From positions 1 to 22,734 of the forward strand of contig CAJUPS010000057.1 in the NCBI GenBank assembly GCA_910588045.1: a stretch of DNA of 22,734 nucleotides, in the 5' to 3' direction. This document shows positions 1 through 5,520 of this stretch, one piece after another. Within the stretch, counting starts at the first letter, position 1. Every line of letters starts with the position of its first letter. The stretch is from an uncultured Oscillospiraceae bacterium. Lineage in GTDB: Bacteria; Bacillota; Clostridia; Oscillospirales; Oscillospiraceae. The notes under the pieces were generated by a model that saw only the letters and a program-made list of their open reading frames with translations, was not told where the DNA came from and ran no database searches. A program made the translations under genes and the position numbers.

Positions 1-49
1 TGGAGTAGCACACGTTTCCCACACCTCCGATTGTTGACAAAATTTTCAT
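1..49 (-). CDS. Possible 5' end of a gene running off the left edge (phase-variable target)
   Basis: Reading leftwards, an ATG at 49-47 inside the left inverted repeat opens a frame MKILSTIGGVGNVCYS that is still open at base 1. In the same frame a GTG at 13-11 has an excellent ribosome site, GGAGGT at 28-23, nine bases upstream. Either could be the start. If the first is used, the repeat encodes the first six codons; if the second, the repeat lies in the 5' leader. Only 16 codons are visible, so the protein cannot be identified. Its position right outside the invertible promoter makes it the best candidate target of the switch. Reality of the gene is inferred. Confidence 0.35.
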   Translation of the reverse strand, partial: MKILSTIGGVGNVCYS

Positions 50-55
50 TTTGTC
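32..55 (+). repeat. Left inverted repeat / recombination site
   Basis: This 24-bp sequence is matched exactly in reverse complement at 257-280; the match stops at both ends (31/281 and 56/256 differ). Inside it, 36-55 is a dyad: GACAAAAT, centre TTTC, ATTTTGTC. Two opposed recombinase-binding arms around a short asymmetric centre is the usual form of a tyrosine-recombinase core site. The asymmetric centre gives the site a direction, so two sites in opposite orientation would invert rather than delete the DNA between them. Confidence 0.85.
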
Positions 56-98
56 TCTTTGTGGCCTAATTTGGGCCAGATAAAGCGGAGAAAACAGA

Positions 99-169
99 AA
101 AAAGGGCGCGAAAAGTTTGGACTGTAAAAACAAAAATTTTTCAGTCCTTTGGCTTTTCAGGCCCTTTTT
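99..169. terminator. Bidirectional intrinsic terminator inside the invertible segment
   Basis: A long imperfect hairpin: AAAAAGGGC (99-107) pairs with 161-169, GAAAAG (110-115) with CTTTTC (153-158), and GGACTG (119-124) with CAGTCC (142-147), followed by an A/T helix. The A run on one side and T run on the other give a U-tract in both directions. It sits behind the promoter, so in either orientation it would stop recombinase transcripts and insulate the switch promoter. Confidence 0.7.
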
Positions 170-198
170 CGTTAAAACGCTGATTTTGTGGGAACGGT

Positions 199-227
199 CT
201 TTCTTTTTATGGCGGGTATGCTATAAT
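199..227 (+). promoter_or_regulatory. Extended -10 promoter inside the invertible segment
   Basis: TGCTATAAT at 219-227 combines the extended -10 TG (219-220) with a perfect TATAAT (222-227). The -35 region (about 199-205, pyrimidine-rich) is poor, as is common when an extended -10 is present. Transcription would start near 234 and run right through the repeat and antisense to the recombinase gene. After inversion it would run left. Confidence 0.7.
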
Positions 228-256
228 AACCATGTATCATGTATGTAGGGTAATGG

Positions 257-280
257 GACAAAATGAAAATTTTGTCAACA
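257..280 (-). repeat. Right inverted repeat / recombination site
   Basis: This is the exact reverse complement of 32-55. The core dyad is at 257-276 (GACAAAAT, centre GAAA, ATTTTGTC). Read rightwards from the promoter, the ATG at 263-265 opens MKILST and meets TGA at 281-283, so in this orientation the repeat leads to a dead-end six-codon peptide. At the left repeat the same codons continue into an open frame. Confidence 0.85.
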
Positions 281-289
281 TGACGAACG

Positions 290-1114
290 TCACGTCACCA
301 GCCCCAACTTTTCCAGCTGCCGGGCGTGTTCCGCCCCGGAGGTCATCAAATAAATCCGGGTGGTGTTGATGGAACTGTGCCCCAGAACGTCCGCCAGCTT
401 CACGATGTCCTTGCAGGCTCTATAGAAGGTCGTGGCGAACAGGTGGCGGAGGTTGTGGGGGAAGACTTTCGATTCCTCGACCCCGGCTTTTTTGCAGATG
501 GCTTTCATCTCCCGCCAAATCTGACCGCGAGACATGCGCTTTCCGCTTCCAGTGAGAAAAATCTCTCCGGAGGCGATTTTGTTTTTCTTGGCATACTTGA
601 GCAGCTTCCGGCGGAGTTTGTTGGGGAGTAAAATGCTTCGGATTTTCCCCTTTAGATTGATGTCCGTCTCCGTCCGGTTTGCTGCTTCTACCGTAATATA
701 CCGGACCTCCGAAACCCGGATACCAGTGGCGCAGATGGTCTCCATCAGGAGCTCTAGCCGTTCCTGACCCGTCTCCCGGGCGGCGTCTAGTAAGCGCTGG
801 TACTCCGCCTTCGTCAGCTCCCGGCTCTCCTCCCGGAACGCTTTCCGCTGGACGCGGAGGAATTTGATCTTGCAGTCCTCCCGGCCCAGGAACCTGAGAA
901 AGCGGTTCACCGCCGAGAGCATGGAGTTCACCGTAACCGGCGCATAGCCCCGCTCCAGCAGGTGCTCCCGCCAGGCGGGGGCCTCCTCCAAATCCAAATC
1001 GTCCAGCCAGACCGCAAAGGCCCGCACGTCCCGGCGGTACTTCTCCACCGTCCCCGTACTGCGCCCCTCGCTCTCCAGCCAGGCTACGAAATCTTGTATA
1101 TCGCGCATACGCAT
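290..1114 (-). CDS. Tyrosine recombinase (XerC/D-like integrase), probable switch invertase
   Basis: A 274-residue protein with an N-terminal SAM-like DNA-binding domain (about 5-85) and a C-terminal catalytic domain. The full catalytic set is visible: R133 (ATGIRVSE), a beta-hairpin lysine near K155/K157, H220 and R223 (HNLRH), H246 (LGHSS) and nucleophile Y255 (TRIYL). It is shorter than typical phage integrases and has no arm-binding extension, as for Xer-like and inversion recombinases. It ends 9 bp from the right inverted repeat of the 32-280 segment, which is its likely substrate. The ATG at 1114 follows AGGGGGAT, which is buried in a hairpin (1120-1165). There is no excisionase, tRNA or phage gene beside it, so a prophage origin is less likely. 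The family is certain; the invertase role is inferred from position. Confidence 0.9.
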   Translation of the reverse strand: MRMRDIQDFVAWLESEGRSTGTVEKYRRDVRAFAVWLDDLDLEEAPAWREHLLERGYAPVTVNSMLSAVNRFLRFLGREDCKIKFLRVQRKAFREESRELTKAEYQRLLDAARETGQERLELLMETICATGIRVSEVRYITVEAANRTETDINLKGKIRSILLPNKLRRKLLKYAKKNKIASGEIFLTGSGKRMSRGQIWREMKAICKKAGVEESKVFPHNLRHLFATTFYRACKDIVKLADVLGHSSINTTRIYLMTSGAEHARQLEKLGLVT

Positions 1115-1119
1115 AAAAG

Positions 1120-1165
1120 GATCCCCCTCTTGTGTGATGATATATTTTCACACAAAAGGGGGATC
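1120..1165 (-). promoter_or_regulatory. RBS-sequestering hairpin in the recombinase leader
   Basis: Two 18-base arms (1120-1137 and 1148-1165) are complementary except for one G-T position and enclose a 10-base AT-rich loop. On the recombinase mRNA the 3' arm contains AGGGGGAUC, the only good Shine-Dalgarno sequence, five bases before the AUG. If folded, ribosome access would be blocked, keeping recombinase levels low. No T-tract follows, so a terminator is unlikely. Confidence 0.6.
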
Positions 1166-1208
1166 TGTAGTACCCCGGAGGGCAACTTTTTTGAAAAATT
1201 TTATGCCG

Positions 1209-3134
1209 TCACTCCAATTCCTCCAGCCATAGCCGGACCACGGCGTCCGAGGGCATCCGCCAGTCCCCCCGGGGGGAGAGGGAGACGGAACCCACCTTCG
1301 GCCCGTCGGGCAGGCAGGAGCGCTTGAACTGCTGGGCGAAGAACCGGCGGTAGAAGCTCTTCAGCCACTTCCGGACGGCCTCCCCGCTGTAGGTCCGCCG
1401 GAAGGCCCGCTCCGCCAGGCGCAGGATCTTCTTCGGCCCAAAGCCCCAGCGAATCACGTAGTACAGAAAGAAGTCGTGGAGCTCATAGGGCCCCACCAGG
1501 TCCTCGGTGCGCTGGGTGATCTGCCCCTGGACCGCCGGGAGGAGCTCCGGAGAGACCGGGGTGTCCAGAATGTCCTCCAGCACGCGGGTCAGCTCCCCGT
1601 CCTTCTCCTGGTGGTCCCGGGCCACGTAGTCCACCAGATGCCGGACCAGGGTCTTGGGAATGGAGGCGTTGACGCCGTACATGCTCATATGGTCCCCGTT
1701 ATAGGTGGCCCAGCCCAGGGCCAGCTCGCTGAGGTCCCCGGTGCCGATGACCAGTCCGCCCTCCTCGTTGGCCACGTCCATGAGCACCTGGGTCCGCTCC
1801 CGGGCCTGGGCGTTCTCGTAGGTCACGTCGTGGTCCTCCGGGTCGTGGCCGATGTCCCGGAAGTGGCTGCGGACGGTGTCGGCGATGGGGATGGTCCGCA
1901 GGGTCACCCCCATGTGCTGGGCCAGAAGGACGGCGTTGTTCTTCGTCCGGTCCGTGGTGCCGAAGCAGGGCATGGTGATGGCGATAATATCGCTGGAGCT
2001 CCGGTGGAGCATCCCCATGGCCAGGGCGGTGACCAGCAGGGCCAGCGTGCTGTCCAGTCCGCCGGAGAGGCCCACCACGGCGCACCGGGCCCCGGTGTGC
2101 TCCAGGCGCTTTTTCAGCCCCAGGGCCGCGATGGTCAGGATCTCCTCGCAGCGGTTGGCCCGGTCGGCGGCGTTCTCCGGGATGAAGGGCGTGGGGGAGA
2201 TATAGCGGCGGATCTTGGTCTTGCACAGGGTAAATTCCGCCTCGCTGCGGTACAGGTCCGCCGCACCGGAAGCCGCCGGGAAGGGCGTCAGGCGGCGGCG
2301 CTCGCAGGTCAGCCGCTCCACGTCGATGTCCACCATGGTCAGGCCGGTGGTGAAGCGGTGCTCCGCCAGCATGGCGCCGTTTTCCGCGATCATGTTGTGC
2401 CCGGTGAAGACCAGGTCGGTGGTGGACTCCCCCTCCCCGGCGTCGGCGTAGACGTAGGCGCAGCACAGCCGCCCCGACTGGCCCACCACCAGCTGGCGGC
2501 GGTAGGCGGCCTTGCCTACCACCTCGTTGGAGGCGGAGAGGTTCAAAATCACCGTGGCCCCGGCCTCCGCCAGGCGGCGGGAGGGCGGGTCGCTGGCCCA
2601 CAGGTCCTCGCAGATCTCCACGCCCACCTTCAGGCCGGGGATGGCCGGGCAGTCGATCAGGCTCTGCCCGATCCCGCCGTAGTGCCGGAAGGACAGCACC
2701 TCATCCTCGGGCCACAGGTCGCCGCCGCAGTCCGCGCCGCTCTGGAACCAGCGCATCTCGTAGAACTCGCCGTAGTTGGGCACATAGGTCTTGGGAATGA
2801 CCGCCAGCACCCTGCCCTTCTGGATGACCACCGCGCAGTTGAAGAGCTTCCCCCCCGCCCGCACGGGCATCCCCAGGGCCGTGAGGACCTCCAGATTCCG
2901 CGTGGCCTCCAGGATGGTCCGCAGGCCCTCCGCCGCGCCGTCCAGGAGGGCGTCCTGGAGAAACAGGTCCCCACAGGTGTACCCCGTCAGGCACAGCTCC
3001 GGCAGGGCCAGGATCTTCACCCCCTGCTGCTCCGCCTCCCGCATCATCGTAAAGATCTGCTCCACATTGAACCGGCAGTCCGCCACCCGGATCTTCGGCG
3101 TTCCGGCGGCCACACAGATGAAACCGTCTCGCAT
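1209..3134 (-). CDS. nadE: Glutamine-dependent NAD+ synthase
   Basis: A 641-residue two-domain enzyme (EC 6.3.5.1) that amidates deamido-NAD+ to NAD+ using glutamine and ATP, in the cytoplasm. The N-terminal nitrilase-type glutaminase domain shows the Glu-Lys-Cys triad: E46 (ALPELCLTGY), K115 (IPKTYVPNYGEFYE) and C175 (VEICEDLW). The C-terminal synthetase has the ATP pyrophosphatase P-loop SGGLDS at 357-362 and the GTGDLSELALGW segment. Length fits the long, glutamine-using class rather than the short ammonia-only NadE. The ATG follows AGGGGG with suitable spacing. It lies 45 bp downstream of ricT on the same strand with no terminator or clear promoter between, so co-transcription is likely. 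Confidence 0.96.
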   Translation of the reverse strand: MRDGFICVAAGTPKIRVADCRFNVEQIFTMMREAEQQGVKILALPELCLTGYTCGDLFLQDALLDGAAEGLRTILEATRNLEVLTALGMPVRAGGKLFNCAVVIQKGRVLAVIPKTYVPNYGEFYEMRWFQSGADCGGDLWPEDEVLSFRHYGGIGQSLIDCPAIPGLKVGVEICEDLWASDPPSRRLAEAGATVILNLSASNEVVGKAAYRRQLVVGQSGRLCCAYVYADAGEGESTTDLVFTGHNMIAENGAMLAEHRFTTGLTMVDIDVERLTCERRRLTPFPAASGAADLYRSEAEFTLCKTKIRRYISPTPFIPENAADRANRCEEILTIAALGLKKRLEHTGARCAVVGLSGGLDSTLALLVTALAMGMLHRSSSDIIAITMPCFGTTDRTKNNAVLLAQHMGVTLRTIPIADTVRSHFRDIGHDPEDHDVTYENAQARERTQVLMDVANEEGGLVIGTGDLSELALGWATYNGDHMSMYGVNASIPKTLVRHLVDYVARDHQEKDGELTRVLEDILDTPVSPELLPAVQGQITQRTEDLVGPYELHDFFLYYVIRWGFGPKKILRLAERAFRRTYSGEAVRKWLKSFYRRFFAQQFKRSCLPDGPKVGSVSLSPRGDWRMPSDAVVRLWLEELE

Positions 3135-3179
3135 AAAACAGGACCCCCTTGTCTATTTCTTCTATCGTGCCCCGGGCGC

Positions 3180-4433
3180 TCAGCCTTCATTCTTCCCCTT
3201 CGGCCTTCTGCGGGGCCGACGGCGGTTGTACCCCTTGCCCTCCTGCCCGGACTGCTGGCGGGCGGCGCGGTCGGCGGCGGCTTTCTTCTCGGCCGTCGTA
3301 TCCGTGACCGCCCTCACAGGCAGTTTCTCCGCCTTCTCCACCCGCTCGGCCTTCGCCGGACGCGCCTGCTTCTGGGGACGCCCCGCCTCCTGGTAGGGGA
3401 CGGGCTTCTCCTGGCGGGCCTTGCCGCCCTTGCCGCGCTGACGGCGGCGGCCTGCGGGCCGCTCCTCCTCATCGGGCTGCACCAGCACGGAGGAGACCGG
3501 AATGGGTCCGCGCCCACTCCCCTGGCGGCGGTTGGCCCGGGAGAAAAAGTCCTCCGGCCCCTCCTCCCGCTGGAGACGCGCGGGGTGCTCCTTGGGGATC
3601 TCAATGCCGTCCCGGCTGCCCTTGCCGCTGCGCAGCACCCGGATCTCTGCGGCCTTGTAGCGCTTGGGGGACTCCGGGGCGCTGTCCAGACGGACCTGGA
3701 CCTGCTCCTGGAGCAGGTCCACGCTGCTGACGTTGCCCACGCCGTCGGGGGTGTCCACAAAGCTCTCGTTCCGGGGCATCCGCTTGGCGGCGTCCTCGTA
3801 GGCGGCCTGCTCGTACTTCAGGCAGCACATCAGACGCCCGCAGGTGCCGGAAATCTTGGTGGGATTCAGGCTCAGACTCTGGGTCTTGGCCATCTTGATG
3901 GACACGGGGATGAACTCGTCGAGAAACTGGCTACAGCACAGGGGCCGTCCGCAGATCCCCAGTCCGCCCAGCATCTTGGCCTCGTCCCGGACGCCGATCT
4001 GCCGAAGCTCGATCCGGGCCCGGAAGACGCTGGCCAGGTCCTTCACCAGCTCCCGGAAGTCCACGCGCCCATCGGCGGTGAAGAAAAAGATGATCTTGTT
4101 GCCCTCAAAGCTGCACTCCACATTGACCAGCTTCATCTCCAGCCCGTGGGCGGCGATCTTTTTCTCACAGATGCCAAAGGCTTCCTTTTCCCTTTTCCGG
4201 TTGTAGGCAGCAGAGCGGTGGTCGTTCTCTGTGGCGATGCGCACCACGGGGCGCAGCGGCTGGACCACGGATTGGTCGGGAACCTCGTGGTTCCCTTCTA
4301 CGCAGCGGGCGTACTCCATGCCCTGGGCCGTCTCTATCACGACGTAGGTGTTGGGCTCCACCTGGAGCCCGCGGGGGTCGAAGTAGTAATTCTTGCTTCC
4401 GCCTCGGAAGCGGACGCTGATGACTTCTGCCAT
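3180..4433 (-). CDS. ricT: RicT/YaaT-type PSP1 domain protein
   Basis: A 417-residue protein of the PSP1/YaaT family. In Bacillus subtilis RicT works with RicA and RicF in a Fe-S-containing complex that assists RNase Y mRNA processing and affects sporulation and competence. The conserved cysteines are visible as two clusters, C161/C166/C167 (GICGRPLCC) and C198/C203/C204 (TCGRLMCC). The conserved part ends near 280; residues from about 290 on form a low-complexity tail rich in Lys, Arg, Gln, Pro and Ala, longer than in B. subtilis. The start is supported by AGAGG six bases before the ATG. In many Firmicutes the gene follows holB directly; here about 1 kb of foreign-looking DNA separates them. 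A hairpin at 4449-4467 sits just upstream of the ribosome site. Confidence 0.9.
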   Translation of the reverse strand: MAEVISVRFRGGSKNYYFDPRGLQVEPNTYVVIETAQGMEYARCVEGNHEVPDQSVVQPLRPVVRIATENDHRSAAYNRKREKEAFGICEKKIAAHGLEMKLVNVECSFEGNKIIFFFTADGRVDFRELVKDLASVFRARIELRQIGVRDEAKMLGGLGICGRPLCCSQFLDEFIPVSIKMAKTQSLSLNPTKISGTCGRLMCCLKYEQAAYEDAAKRMPRNESFVDTPDGVGNVSSVDLLQEQVQVRLDSAPESPKRYKAAEIRVLRSGKGSRDGIEIPKEHPARLQREEGPEDFFSRANRRQGSGRGPIPVSSVLVQPDEEERPAGRRRQRGKGGKARQEKPVPYQEAGRPQKQARPAKAERVEKAEKLPVRAVTDTTAEKKAAADRAARQQSGQEGKGYNRRRPRRRPKGKNEG

Positions 4434-4448
4434 TAGATTCCTCTTTTC

Positions 4449-4727
4449 TTCGCGCGTTCCGCGCGAATGGTAGTTGTTTCTGTTCGATGGCCCGGGACCT
4501 AGGCACTCGGCCCTCGGCCGAGTGCCGGGACGGTCGTTTAGACGCCGAAGGCGGCTAAATGACGTCCCCGCGGGCAGCTGGTTTAGATTTTTCTTAGTCG
4601 ATACCCCGGGACCTACGCGGCCCCGGACTCCGCGCCTACTTTTCGCGCCCGCGAAAAGTAGGCAAAAGCGGGCTTAAACCTACGGTTTAAGAATCCCTTG
4701 GCGGGAGCGGCGCGGAGCGCCGCTCCC
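4449..4727. repeat. Composite stem-loop repeat cluster, copy 1
   Basis: At least six perfect or near-perfect hairpins are packed here: 4449-4467 (8 bp, TTC loop), 4502-4526 (11 bp, CTC loop), 4527-4569 (long hairpin, module A), 4635-4662 (12 bp, module B), 4674-4690 (7 bp, TAC loop, module C) and 4703-4727 (11 bp, GGA loop). CTGGTTTAG at 4578-4586 begins module D. Modules A-D recur at 22505-22690 in another order, with A inverted. Between copies the flanks of module A are nearly identical while the stem bases change together, so pairing is kept. No protein is likely here. Confidence 0.75.
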
Positions 4728-4740
4728 TATGCGGGGGATT

Positions 4741-4917
4741 TGCGGAGTGCGGTGTGTATTGGGTTAGGCGAAGCCGCCGAATTTCAGGTCCTACGGGCAT
4801 CTGATCTAGTGGTCTGGCACTTGTAGAACTCCGGCTGACGCCCTTTCAAAGGGGTACTCCCTGCAAGGGGGACCCTTAGGACGAGGTCCCTCGGATGGTC
4901 GCACACAATGCCCGATG
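4741..4917. other. Intergenic DNA without a recognisable gene
   Basis: This stretch continues the stem-loop cluster toward the XRE gene. It holds short dyads such as CCCTTTCAAAGGG (4841-4853) and a G/C-rich patch around 4856-4890, but no ribosome site with a credible frame and no RNA family I recognise. It may be a further module of the composite repeat. Confidence 0.4.
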
Positions 4918-5145
4918 TTATCGTAACTCTGGATCGTCCGACAACCCTAACAAATAATTCGCCGATACCTTGTAATGCTCACAGATCAATGCAAACTTCT
5001 CAATCGTCGTCGTCATCCTTCCCCTCTCCATTTCGCTGATGTGGCTCTTTTTACTCTGTATCACATTAGCTAAATCAGTCTGGGTCTCATGATTCTGCTT
5101 CCTTAATTCCAATATGCGCTGTCCAAATAATTCTTTCGTAAACAT
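4918..5145 (-). CDS. Small XRE-family HTH transcriptional regulator
   Basis: A 75-residue protein that is almost entirely one Cro/CI-type helix-turn-helix domain (about 8-62); typical segments are QTDLANVIQSKKSHISEMERG and the closing VSANYLLGLSDDPE. The ATG at 5145 is chosen because AAGGAG lies five bases upstream; an in-frame ATG at 5169 lacks such a site. The gene and its upstream region are AT-rich compared with the GC-rich neighbours, suggesting acquisition by transfer. It is divergent from the 5233 gene, and a dyad (5174-5197) lies between them, so it is probably an autoregulatory repressor. There is no effector domain. Confidence 0.85.
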   Translation of the reverse strand: MFTKELFGQRILELRKQNHETQTDLANVIQSKKSHISEMERGRMTTTIEKFALICEHYKVSANYLLGLSDDPELR

Positions 5146-5154
5146 ATTTACTCC

Positions 5155-5183
5155 TTGACAAGTCCACAATTATGGAATATAAT
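5155..5183 (+). promoter_or_regulatory. Perfect consensus sigma-A promoter for the 5233 gene
   Basis: TTGACA (5155-5160), a 17-base spacer and TATAAT (5178-5183) match the housekeeping consensus exactly. The -35 box touches the ribosome site of the divergent XRE gene, and the -10 box overlaps the left arm of the dyad at 5174-5197. Such a strong promoter almost certainly needs repression. Confidence 0.85.
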
Positions 5184-5197
5184 TGCTGTCATATTCC
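5174..5197. promoter_or_regulatory. Dyad operator for the XRE repressor
   Basis: GGAATAT (5174-5180), a 10-base spacer and ATATTCC (5191-5197) form a perfect two-arm dyad of a size suited to an XRE dimer. The left arm shares bases with the -10 box of the rightward promoter and the right arm covers the expected start point, so binding should block transcription. Confidence 0.65.
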
Positions 5198-5232
5198 ACA
5201 TTAAAGGAACCGGCGAAAGGGGGACATAAACA

Positions 5233-5520
5233 ATGAGTATTCTCGCCGAATTATTTCACGAATGGTACTCGCCAAACGCGAAGCGCTGGGAGGAGGGGGA
5301 CGAAGGCGTCCAAGAATGGGTCCGCAACGAGGACCTGTGGACGCAGGCGGAACAGTGTCTCGATGCGGAGCTGTTCCGGGAGCTCCAGATGAGCGTCATT
5401 GAACTGATGGATTTGGAGACATGCCGCACCTTTCGGGCGGGCTTCCGCCTCGGCTCTCAGCTGATGCAGGAGATTTCTGCCGCCAGCGCCCCCAGCAGAT
5501 GCCCTACGCCGATGTTGTAG
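5233..5520 (+). CDS. DUF6809-like small protein
   Basis: A 95-residue acidic protein with no signal peptide or membrane segment. The N-terminus (MSILAELFHEWYSPNAKRW) and the motif FRAGFRLGSQLMQEI near residues 66-81 resemble the DUF6809 family of small Firmicute proteins of unknown function; the assignment is from memory of the family pattern. GGGGG lies about ten bases before the ATG. The last 21 codons overlap the convergent 3' end of holB (5457-5520), and the tail after QEI looks like accidental read-through into holB DNA, since family members normally end near there. It is driven by a perfect consensus promoter under an XRE operator. Confidence 0.65.
   Translation: MSILAELFHEWYSPNAKRWEEGDEGVQEWVRNEDLWTQAEQCLDAELFRELQMSVIELMDLETCRTFRAGFRLGSQLMQEISAASAPSRCPTPML

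Larger units (their letters stand above)
32..280. other. Putative invertible promoter segment (inverton)
   Basis: Perfect 24-bp inverted repeats at 32-55 and 257-280 enclose 201 bp containing an outward promoter (222-227) and a bidirectional terminator (99-169). A tyrosine recombinase gene ends 9 bp from the right repeat. This is the known layout of phase-variable promoter switches in gut bacteria. In the orientation given, the promoter faces right, into the 3' end of the recombinase gene. Inversion maps position x to 312-x, which would put the -10 box at 90-85 on the minus strand and aim it at the gene leaving the left edge. The repeats, promoter and terminator are seen; inversion itself is inferred. 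Confidence 0.78.

Noticed and set aside
32..280. Reading the 24-bp inverted repeats as ends of a tiny transposon (MITE)
   Set aside because: No target-site duplication is visible outside the repeats, the repeats are internally dyad-symmetric, and a recombinase lies adjacent rather than inside.
290..1114. Reading the recombinase as a prophage or integrative-element integrase
   Set aside because: No tRNA, excisionase, phage or conjugation genes are near, housekeeping genes follow at once, and the nearby perfect inverted repeats with a promoter fit an inversion switch better. The DNA left of the window could change this.
1120..1165. A second invertible site or a nadE terminator
   Set aside because: The spacer is only 10 bases, too short to hold an invertible unit, and no T-tract follows the stem in the nadE direction. 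RBS sequestration explains it better.
1476..4436. A very long plus-strand open frame opposite nadE and ricT
   Set aside because: Its translation is low-complexity (His/Gly/Gln/Val-rich) without domains. It is a by-product of GC-rich codons on the other strand, where two well-known proteins are encoded.
4449..4727. A CRISPR array, considered because of dense repeats
   Set aside because: The stems differ from one another and are not evenly spaced direct repeats, and no cas genes are present.
4741..4917. A possible non-coding RNA gene
   Set aside because: Short dyads exist, but there is no promoter, terminator or known family pattern. It is more likely an extension of the composite repeat.
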